Shown: in pieces, positions 1-6,927 of the stretch
How the letters are laid out: each line of letters starts with the position of its first letter
Numbering within the stretch: the stretch's first letter is position 1
DNA from: Lysobacteraceae bacterium
GTDB taxonomy: Bacteria; Pseudomonadota; Gammaproteobacteria; Xanthomonadales; Xanthomonadaceae
Direction of reading: 5' to 3'
NCBI GenBank assembly: GCA_027483745.1
Contig: JAIXTZ010000338.1
Coordinates: 1 to 7,562, forward strand
Length of the DNA: 7,562 bases
Made by a program: the position numbers and the translations under genes
The notes under the pieces: generated by a model
What the model saw: the letters and a program-made list of their open reading frames with translations, nothing else
The model's database searches: none
Told to the model about the DNA's origin: nothing

Positions 1-452
1 GAGAAGCCGCAGGGCAGCCAGCCCCAGAGCAGGCCCAGCAACCAGGGCCGCAGCGGGCCGTCGCCGGGCAGGCGCGCGCGCAGCGGGGCCAGCCAGCGCC
101 AGATCGGCAGCGCGGGCAACGAGGCGGCGAAACGCGGCCGGGCGATGCGCACCGCGGCTAGCAGCAGCACGAGGCCGACACCGGTGCGCAGCGCGGTGGC
201 GAGACCTTCGACGGCGAGAACGCCGAGCAGGCCGCCGCCCAAGCCACCCACGAGGGCGCCTGCCGCGATGTAGCCGAGGACACGCCCGAGGTTCGTCGCC
301 ACGGCCCGGTAGGCGGCGCCGGAGGCCGGGCCCGCGCTGCCGAGGCCGACGGCGATGCCGCCGCACATGGCGCCGCAGTGCGCGCTGCCGAGCAGGCCGG
401 TCAGCAACGCCGCGCCGAGCACCAGCAGGTCAATCGGCACCGCGAGTTGCAT
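1..452 (-). CDS. TauE/SafE-family (DsbD_2-like) membrane protein, C-terminus cut by window edge
   Basis: An open frame runs without a stop from an ATG at 452 to the left edge, giving 150 residues. The family is usually about 220-250 aa, so roughly the last third is missing. Visible marks are GSAHCGAMCGG at 22-32 (His25, Cys26, Met29, Cys30), which matches the family's HCxxMCGG signature in the first helix; NLGR at 54-57; and LLWGWLPCGF at 141-150, the expected second Cys/Pro-containing helix. Hydrophobic stretches lie near 8-24, 56-80 and 88-102. Proteins of this type often follow ccoS in proteobacterial cco clusters. Their substrate is not established; the Cys/Met/His motif makes a metal-related role plausible, but that is inference. 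The ATG lies inside ccoS (23-nt overlap) and has no clear Shine-Dalgarno sequence, so translational coupling to ccoS is likely. I found no in-frame ATG, GTG or TTG in the codons just upstream; a GTG five codons in is the nearest downstream alternative. Confidence 0.85.
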   Translation of the reverse strand, partial: MQLAVPIDLLVLGAALLTGLLGSAHCGAMCGGIAVGLGSAGPASGAAYRAVATNLGRVLGYIAAGALVGGLGGGLLGVLAVEGLATALRTGVGLVLLLAAVRIARPRFAASLPALPIWRWLAPLRARLPGDGPLRPWLLGLLWGWLPCGF

Positions 453-624
453 CTGGTGGAGGCGCCGCGGGATAGACCGGCGGGGCGCGTTCGTCGCCGA
501 GGATGTCGAGCGAGGGCGTGTCGAGGTCCTCGAACTGCCCGCTGCGCACCGCCCAGGCGAACACCGCCAGCGCGAGCCCGACCAGCAGCAGGGAGATCGG
601 CACGAGGAACAGCAGCACGTTCAT
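430..624 (-). CDS. ccoS: cbb3-type cytochrome oxidase assembly protein CcoS
   Basis: This small membrane protein of 64 aa is needed in studied species to make cbb3 oxidase with its full cofactor set in subunit CcoN. The exact step it performs is not settled. Residues 3-25 form a single hydrophobic helix ending in AFAW-like sequence (Trp24). It is followed directly by RSGQFEDLDTP at 27-37 and SLDIL, which is the CcoS signature. The tail from 44 to 64 is Pro/Ala/Asp-rich and probably disordered. The start codon overlaps the ccoI stop as ATGA (621-624), and no strong Shine-Dalgarno precedes it. Translation is therefore probably coupled to ccoI, which fits making the two assembly factors together. 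The 3' end overlaps the following TauE/SafE gene by 23 nt. Identification is secure from the motif, size and position. Confidence 0.96.
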   Translation of the reverse strand: MNVLLFLVPISLLLVGLALAVFAWAVRSGQFEDLDTPSLDILGDERAPPVYPAAPPPDATRGAD

Positions 625-3068
625 GGCGTATCGCCGTCGAGGCCGCGGCCGATGCGCCAGGCGTTCGCGGTGACGGCCAGCGACGACAGCGCCATGCCGA
701 GCGCGGCAAGGCCGGGACCGACGATGCCCACGGCCGCGAGCGGTAGCATCAACGCGTTGTAAGCGACGGCCCAGACGATGTTCTGACGGACGATCGCCTG
801 GGTCTGGCGTGCGAGGCGCACGGCGCCATGCAGCGGCTCGAGGCGTGAGCCGAGCAGCAGGAGGTCCGCCTGGCGTTGCGCCAGGGAGGCCCCGCTGGCC
901 ATCGCCGCCGATACATCCGCTGCGGCGAGCACGGCGGCATCGTTGACGCCGTCGCCCACCATCAGCACGCGATGCCCCTCGCCCTGCAAGGCATGCAGTG
1001 CGGCGAGCTTGCCGTCTGGCGAGAGGCGCGCCTGCCGATGCGCAGCGTCGATGCCCAGCCGATCGCCGAGCGCGGCGACGCGCGCCTCGGCATCGCCGCT
1101 GAGGATGTGCGGCCCCATGCCGTCCCGCGCCAAGGCGGCCACGGTGGCCGCCGCATCGTCGCGCGGGGCGTCGTCGACGTCGAAGCGCGCTTCGAGCACG
1201 CCCTCGCGCGACAGCCAGAGCCCGCCGTCATCGGCGCCTTCCGCAACGGCGCCGGCATCCGCGAAACGCCGGCGGCCGAGGCGCCAGGCGGCGCCGTCGA
1301 TGCGGCCCTCGACGCCTTCGCCGGGATGCAGGACAACCGCGTCGGCAGCGCGGCCTCCCGGTGCCGCGCCGAACGCTTTGGCGAGCGGATGCGCGACGCC
1401 GACTTCGAGGCGGGCCGCGATGCCGCGCAGGGTGTCCGTATCGCCGTTACCGAGGGCCCGGATCTCGAGCAATTGCGGTTCGCCGCGCGTCAGGGTGCCG
1501 GTCTTGTCGAAGGCCACGAGATCGATGTCGGCCAGCCTGGGCAGGGCTTCAGGCCCGAGCGCGAGCACGCCGCGCGCCAGCAGCCGCGATTGCGCGCGCG
1601 CGATCGCGGCGGGAACGGCCAGCGCCAGCGCGCACGGGCAGGTGGCGACGAGCACGGCCAGCGTCGCCGGGAAGGCGCGGGCCGGTTCAATCCACAGCCA
1701 GAGGATCGCGACCAGCGCCGACAGCACCAGCGTGGCCGCCACGACGCGCCGCGCGATGGCTTCCGCCCAGCCCGCCATCGCGGGGCGCTGCTCGCGGGCC
1801 TGTGCCACCTGGCGGGCGATCTGCGACATCGCCGTGGACGCGCCAACGGCGGTCGCGCGCAAACGCAGCGTGCCAGCGTGCACGTGGCTGCCGGCCAGCA
1901 CCGCTTCGCCGTGACGGCGGCGCAGCGGCGTGGATTCGCCGGTGAGCAGGGCTTCGTCGACCCACGCGTCCTCGCCTTCGACGACGCCATCGCAGGGGAG
2001 GGCATGGCCGGTGCCGACTTGCACGAGGTCGCCGACCGCCAGCTCGCGGGCCGGCACCGCTTCGAGGCGATCGTCTTGCCACCGCCAGGCGATGGCGGGC
2101 TGCGCGCCGGCGATCGCATCCAGTCGTGCCGTGTTCGCGTCGCGCAGGCGGGCTTCGAGGAAGCGCGCCGCCAGCAGGAACAGCACGAACATCACGGCGG
2201 CGTCGAACCACACTTGCGGGCCGCCGCGCAGGGTTTCGAACAGCGACCCGGTCCAAGCGAGCAGGATGCCGCCGCCGATCAGGGTGTCCATGCCCGGCAG
2301 GTGCATCCGCCACTCGGCCCACGCGCCGCGAAGGAAGGGCGCGCCGGCAATGAAAACGACGGGCGCCGAGACCGCCGCCGTCACCCAGCGGAACGCGTCG
2401 CGCGTGGCCTCCGGCATCTGGCCGGCGGTATCGAGGTAGAGCGCCTCCGAGAACATCATCGCCTGCAGCGTGCCAAGCCCGGCGATGCCCAGCGCGATGA
2501 GCTGGCGGCGGCGCTCGCGCCGCTGTTCGGCCTCTCGGCCGGGAGAAGCCAGCAGCGCGGGGCGATAGCCAAGGCGACCCACCCGCTGCAACAGGGTCGA
2601 CAGTCGCGTTTTCGATGGATCCCATCGCAGGCGCAGGCGCCCGTCGATGGCGTTCGCCTGCACGTCGAGGACCCCGGGCGCCTGCCGCAGGGCCTTGTCG
2701 ACCAGCCACGCACAGGCGGCGCAGTGCATGCCGCCGAGGGCGAGGCGCATGGCCCGGCCGCCCTCCGCGGCTTCAGAATGCGCTTGCAGCACGTCGTCGC
2801 GGTCCCAGTCGCCGTAGTCGTCGCTCGCATCGACGCGCGGACCGGGCGCGCTGCGCCAGCGGTAGTAGTCGCCGAAGCCCTCGGAAGCGATCCACGCCGC
2901 CGCGCCGGCGCAGCCGTGGCAGCAGTAGACGTGTTCGACGCCCTGAAGCATGGCGCGAACAGCACTCATCGTCGTTTCGCCGCAGTGCGCGCACGACGTG
3001 GAGGTGGCCAGGTTCGCCGCGCCGGCCGCGCGACGCGTTGTCGGCCTTTGGCCGTCAGCCGGAGACAT
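621..3068 (-). CDS. ccoI: Copper-translocating P1B-type ATPase CcoI (FixI)
   Basis: Inner-membrane copper-exporting ATPase, 815 aa, that supplies copper for the CcoN heme-copper centre during cbb3 assembly. In order: an N-terminal metal-binding region with CxxC at 26-29 and CCHGC at 49-53, typical of CcoI/FixI; an HMA domain with GMHCAAC at 113-119; the actuator domain with TGES at 376-379; the metal-site CPC at 477-479 within a membrane helix; the phosphorylation site DKTGT at 521-525 (Asp521); the HP motif at 560-561; GDGVND at 705-710; and two C-terminal helices (about 763-782 and 784-803) carrying Tyr770-Asn771 and Met792/Ser795/Ser796. All catalytic motifs are intact. I chose the ATG at 3068 because it keeps the whole N-terminal Cys domain and overlaps the ccoH end by 14 nt. 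An ATG 28 codons upstream would extend much further into ccoH, with Arg/Pro-rich sequence unlike the family. The 3' end overlaps ccoS as ATGA. A general CopA is the only alternative, and the Cys-rich N-terminus and neighbours argue against it. Confidence 0.96.
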   Translation of the reverse strand: MSPADGQRPTTRRAAGAANLATSTSCAHCGETTMSAVRAMLQGVEHVYCCHGCAGAAAWIASEGFGDYYRWRSAPGPRVDASDDYGDWDRDDVLQAHSEAAEGGRAMRLALGGMHCAACAWLVDKALRQAPGVLDVQANAIDGRLRLRWDPSKTRLSTLLQRVGRLGYRPALLASPGREAEQRRERRRQLIALGIAGLGTLQAMMFSEALYLDTAGQMPEATRDAFRWVTAAVSAPVVFIAGAPFLRGAWAEWRMHLPGMDTLIGGGILLAWTGSLFETLRGGPQVWFDAAVMFVLFLLAARFLEARLRDANTARLDAIAGAQPAIAWRWQDDRLEAVPARELAVGDLVQVGTGHALPCDGVVEGEDAWVDEALLTGESTPLRRRHGEAVLAGSHVHAGTLRLRATAVGASTAMSQIARQVAQAREQRPAMAGWAEAIARRVVAATLVLSALVAILWLWIEPARAFPATLAVLVATCPCALALAVPAAIARAQSRLLARGVLALGPEALPRLADIDLVAFDKTGTLTRGEPQLLEIRALGNGDTDTLRGIAARLEVGVAHPLAKAFGAAPGGRAADAVVLHPGEGVEGRIDGAAWRLGRRRFADAGAVAEGADDGGLWLSREGVLEARFDVDDAPRDDAAATVAALARDGMGPHILSGDAEARVAALGDRLGIDAAHRQARLSPDGKLAALHALQGEGHRVLMVGDGVNDAAVLAAADVSAAMASGASLAQRQADLLLLGSRLEPLHGAVRLARQTQAIVRQNIVWAVAYNALMLPLAAVGIVGPGLAALGMALSSLAVTANAWRIGRGLDGDTP

Positions 3069-3567
3069 CGCCGGCTTCGTCGGCCGTCGGGGCGTCGCCC
3101 GCCAAGGCGGGAGCAAGTTCGATGGCCTCGGCGCCCCGAGGCCAGCGCGCAACCAGCCGCCATGCGTTGTCGGCCGGAACGAGCGAGACCCGCCAGCCCA
3201 CGCGGGCGTCGAAGGCGGGGGCCTCCCAGCGCCCCATCACCGGCCGCAGCGCCATCTCGGCGTCTTGCGCCGCATCCAACGGATGCTCGAGGCGCAGCCG
3301 GAGGTTGGTCACCCCTTCGACCCCCGGCACGTCCACCCGCAGCATGGGTCCATCCAGCACAAGGCGTCCGTCGAGGCCCATGCGTTGCGCCGCCGCGTCC
3401 GCCGCCAGGTCGACCTGCTGCACCTGCGCGGTGCGCCGGACCGGGTCGCCCACCGTGTCGAGGCCGCCGCGGCCGATGACGGCGAGGGTGGCGACGCCGG
3501 CCGACAAGGTCGCCACCGGCAGGCCGATGAGGAGCAGCAGCACGGGATTCTTCGCTTTCAGGGGCAT
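3055..3567 (-). CDS. ccoH: CcoH/FixH-family cbb3 oxidase assembly protein
   Basis: Membrane-anchored periplasmic protein of 170 aa, normal for the FixH family. In studied bacteria CcoH binds the oxidase, mainly CcoN, and is needed for stable assembly. After NPVL, residues 8-32 form one hydrophobic helix. The rest is a periplasmic domain with LEHPLD at 93-98 and GWRVSLV...WRLVARWP at 124-143, which resemble the FixH core. The segment after the helix (DPVRRTAQVQ at 41-50) does not show the D-YYK-type motif I expect in many FixH proteins, so this copy is somewhat divergent. The start is uncertain. The ATG at 3567 has no Shine-Dalgarno sequence, but an in-frame TTG at 3582, five codons upstream, has GGAGG 8 nt before it; that start would give 175 aa. 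It heads the ccoH-ccoI-ccoS run, overlaps ccoI by 14 nt, and is separated from ccoG by the HD-GYP gene, so it probably has its own promoter. Confidence 0.86.
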   Translation of the reverse strand: MPLKAKNPVLLLLIGLPVATLSAGVATLAVIGRGGLDTVGDPVRRTAQVQQVDLAADAAAQRMGLDGRLVLDGPMLRVDVPGVEGVTNLRLRLEHPLDAAQDAEMALRPVMGRWEAPAFDARVGWRVSLVPADNAWRLVARWPRGAEAIELAPALAGDAPTADEAGDVSG

Positions 3568-3590
3568 CTCGCGGGCCGGCAACGCCCGAG

Positions 3591-3595
3591 CCTCC
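3591..3595 (-). promoter_or_regulatory. Shine-Dalgarno supporting a TTG start for ccoH
   Basis: On the minus strand this reads GGAGG. It lies 8 nt before an in-frame TTG (3582) and 23 nt before the ATG (3567). The spacing is ideal for the TTG and too long for the ATG, so the TTG is a serious candidate for the true ccoH start. The ATG is kept in the gene call because TTG starts are less common; protein N-terminal data would decide. Confidence 0.5.
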
Positions 3596-3639
3596 GGGCA
3601 GGTGTGGCCGCAGTGTGGACGAGGCGGCGATGCCACCGT

Positions 3640-3653
3640 TTGCGCTCGATCAA
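3640..3653. promoter_or_regulatory. Candidate Anr/FNR-family binding site between ccoH and the HD-GYP gene
   Basis: The plus strand reads TTGCGCTCGATCAA, which matches 8 of the 10 fixed positions of the FNR/Anr consensus TTGAT-N4-ATCAA, with one perfect half-site facing ccoH. The centre is at 3646.5. On the minus strand a weak -10-like CACACT lies at 3617-3612, which would put the start of transcription near 3605. That places the box at about -41.5, the usual position for class II FNR activation, and leaves a short leader of about 23 nt holding the GGAGG before the TTG start. Anr/FNR control of cco genes is well established in related bacteria. The site is nearly symmetric, so it could also act on the plus-strand gene. 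This is a motif match by eye without a background score. Confidence 0.5.
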
Positions 3654-3730
3654 GGGCGCCCATGTCAGCAATGGCAAATCCTTGACGAACCCCCCTGTGG
3701 CGGTGCCCGCGACGCCGTAAGCTGCTCGCG

Positions 3731-5041
3731 ATGATCAAGCCTGTCCCCATCACCCGCGCCCGTCCCGGCATGTGGTTCCACCGCTTGGGCGGCTCGGGCT
3801 TCCACCATGCCTTCGTGAAGCACGGCTTCCTCCTCGAAGCCCGCGACATCGAGGTGCTGGCCGAAGGTGGCGTCGAGGAGCTGATCATCGACACCGAGAA
3901 GGGCTTGGACATCGAGGGCGACGCCGCCATACCGCCTGCGGCAACCGATTCCACCGGCCCCGAGGTCGATCCGACCGAGTCCGGCGGGGCCGCGACGGAA
4001 CCCGCGGGCCACGATGGCGGAGGCGCGGTGTCCAGAACGCCGGTCGACCCTCCGCTCGATGCGCTCCCCGCGCCGGTGCCCGCCGCGCCGCTGGTGCCGC
4101 GCGAAAGCATGGACCAGGAGCTGCATCGCGCGCGGCGCATCTGCCAGGACAGCAAGGCGCAGGTGGTCGCCCTGTTCAACGACGCGCGCCTCGGCAAGGC
4201 GATCCAGCCCGAGGCCGTCATGCCGATGGTCGAGGAGATCAACGATTCGGTGAGCCGGCATCCCGATGCCCTGCTCAGCGTCGTGCGCCTGAAGAACCAC
4301 GACGAATACACCTACATGCACTCGGTGGCGGTCTGCGCGCTGATGGTGGCGCTGGCGCGCCGGCTGGGCCTGCCGGAAGAGCAGGTCCGCGACGCGGGCG
4401 CGGCGGGGATGCTTCACGACCTCGGAAAGGCCGCGATGCCGCTGAACGTGCTGAACAAGCCTGGCGCGCTCAGCGACGACGAGTTCAAGATCATGAAGGC
4501 GCACCCGGTGCGCGGTTACCACATGCTCGTGCAGTCGGGCAGCGCGTCCGAAGCGGTGCTCGATGTCGCCTTGCACCACCACGAGAAGTTCGACGGCAGC
4601 GGCTACCCGCACAACCTCAAGGGCGATGCCATCGGCCTGATGGCGCGCATGGGCGCGGTTTGCGACGTCTACGACGCGATCACTTCGAACCGCCCCTACA
4701 AGAAGGCCTGGGGCCCGGCGGAATCGCTGCAGCGCATGGTCAGCTGGAAGGGCCACTTCGACGAACTGGTGCTGAAGGCCTTTATCCGCAGCGTTGGCAT
4801 CTACCCGGTCGGCGCGCTGGTGCGGCTCGAATCCGACCGCCTCGGCGTGGTGCTGGAACAGGGCGAAAGCTCGCTGCTGGCGCCGAAGGTGCGGGTGTTC
4901 TTCAACGCCCGCAAGCGCGAGCCGGTGTTCATCAAGGACATCGACCTCGGGGCGCCGGACTGCGGCGACCGCATCGTCGGCCTTGAATCGGCCGACAAGT
5001 GGAACTTCCCGAACATGGAGCGGCTCTGGCTGTCGCAGTGA
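3731..5041 (+). CDS. DUF3391 plus HD-GYP domain protein, predicted c-di-GMP phosphodiesterase
   Basis: Predicted cytoplasmic enzyme of 436 aa that hydrolyses cyclic di-GMP. Residues 1-62 match DUF3391 (RPGM at 11-14; EVLAEGGVEELIIDTEKG at 41-58). Residues 64-125 are a Pro/Ala/Gly-rich linker without obvious structure. The HD-GYP domain spans about 185-350: His197 in YMHS; HDLGK at 229-233; His258; HHE at 283-285 followed by DGSGYP at 288-293; Asp312 and Asp315 in CDVYDAI; then SNRPYKKAW with Arg321 and Lys324. All signature residues, including Gly-Tyr-Pro, are present, so an active enzyme is expected. Residues 355-436 are the C-terminal segment common to DUF3391/HD-GYP proteins. No signal peptide or membrane helix is seen, and no sensory domain other than DUF3391. 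The ATG at 3731 starts the conserved DUF3391 sequence but has no clear Shine-Dalgarno. The gene is plus-strand within a minus-strand cco cluster, divergent from ccoH and convergent with ccoG. A role in oxygen-linked c-di-GMP control is inference from position. Confidence 0.95.
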   Translation: MIKPVPITRARPGMWFHRLGGSGFHHAFVKHGFLLEARDIEVLAEGGVEELIIDTEKGLDIEGDAAIPPAATDSTGPEVDPTESGGAATEPAGHDGGGAVSRTPVDPPLDALPAPVPAAPLVPRESMDQELHRARRICQDSKAQVVALFNDARLGKAIQPEAVMPMVEEINDSVSRHPDALLSVVRLKNHDEYTYMHSVAVCALMVALARRLGLPEEQVRDAGAAGMLHDLGKAAMPLNVLNKPGALSDDEFKIMKAHPVRGYHMLVQSGSASEAVLDVALHHHEKFDGSGYPHNLKGDAIGLMARMGAVCDVYDAITSNRPYKKAWGPAESLQRMVSWKGHFDELVLKAFIRSVGIYPVGALVRLESDRLGVVLEQGESSLLAPKVRVFFNARKREPVFIKDIDLGAPDCGDRIVGLESADKWNFPNMERLWLSQ

Positions 5042-5050
5042 GCGCGGCGT

Positions 5051-5069
5051 CGCGCGGCGAAGCCGCGCG
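5051..5069. terminator. GC-rich hairpin between convergent HD-GYP and ccoG genes
   Basis: CGCGCGGC (5051-5058) and its exact reverse complement GCCGCGCG (5062-5069) enclose a GAA loop, giving an 8-bp stem that fills most of the 33-nt gap between the two stop codons. By symmetry it could form in either transcript. No T-run follows on either strand, so it is not a classic intrinsic terminator. It may instead pause polymerase or protect 3' ends. In DNA this GC-rich, such a stem can also arise by chance. Confidence 0.4.
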
Positions 5070-5074
5070 GTGCG

Positions 5075-6625
<1,551 letters not shown>

Positions 6626-6629
6626 CGAT

Positions 6630-6923
6630 TCAGTCCTTGAGCGGGCGGTTGAAGCGGCTGGCAGGGCGCAGCAGGATCCAGGTGAACAGGCTCGAGCTCG
6701 CGGTCGCGGCCCAGAACATGAAGAAGCAGATCGTGTAGCCGATGCCGCGCCCGATCTCGTGATCGAGATCGGGGAAGCTGATGTCGCGGAGGTCGAGCGG
6801 GTCGACGAAGGCGAAGAACACCATCGTCATCACGCCCGCGGCGAAGAAGGACGGCCAGAGGATCGCGCCGAGCCGCTGCGTCCAACTGCGCGGCGGGTGT
6901 TCGATGCGCGGGCCGTCGTCCAT
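6630..6923 (-). CDS. Small two-helix membrane protein between ccoP and ccoG, function unknown
   Basis: I do not recognise a named family. The product is 97 aa: a short polar N-terminus (1-18); a first membrane helix at about 19-41 (includes LWPSFFAAGVMTMVFFAF); an acidic loop with FPDLDHEIG at 50-58; a second helix at about 59-85 (includes IGYTICFFMFWAATASSSLF); and a basic end, RPASRFNRP at 86-94. By the positive-inside rule both ends probably face the cytoplasm. There is one Cys (66) and no heme- or metal-binding motif. The start is decided by GAAGG 8 nt before the ATG at 6923; a longer in-frame form would begin at 7070 inside ccoP with Arg/Pro-rich non-membrane sequence. It sits 4 nt after the ccoP stop and 4 nt before ccoG, so co-expression with the oxidase is very likely. 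Being a stabilising subunit or assembly factor is a guess from context. It is not CcoQ by sequence or position. Confidence 0.85.
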   Translation of the reverse strand: MDDGPRIEHPPRSWTQRLGAILWPSFFAAGVMTMVFFAFVDPLDLRDISFPDLDHEIGRGIGYTICFFMFWAATASSSLFTWILLRPASRFNRPLKD

Positions 6924-6927
6924 GGCC

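Noticed and set aside
876..3479. A plus-strand open frame of 867 codons antisense to ccoI and most of ccoH
   Set aside because: The product is Arg/Gly/Ala-rich without any recognisable domain. It mirrors a well-conserved P-type ATPase on the other strand. Long antisense frames are expected in DNA this GC-rich.
3662..3685. Seven-codon open frame (MSAMANP) upstream of the HD-GYP gene
   Set aside because: It is too short to judge, has no ribosome binding site, and could easily occur by chance; no attenuator-like structure accompanies it.
3682..3687. TTGACG as a -35 box for the HD-GYP gene
   Set aside because: The sequence 17 nt downstream (GCCCGC) has no likeness to a -10 box. The only good -10 candidate (3718) is 30 nt away, which is too far.
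3568..4311. In-frame extension of ccoH upstream to an ATG at 4311
   Set aside because: The added residues lie antisense to the HD-GYP gene and are unlike any FixH sequence. The membrane helix expected at the N-terminus begins just after 3567.
3665..4756. A minus-strand open frame of 363 codons antisense to the HD-GYP gene
   Set aside because: The composition is His/Arg/Ala-rich with no domain, while the plus-strand frame carries a full HD-GYP signature.
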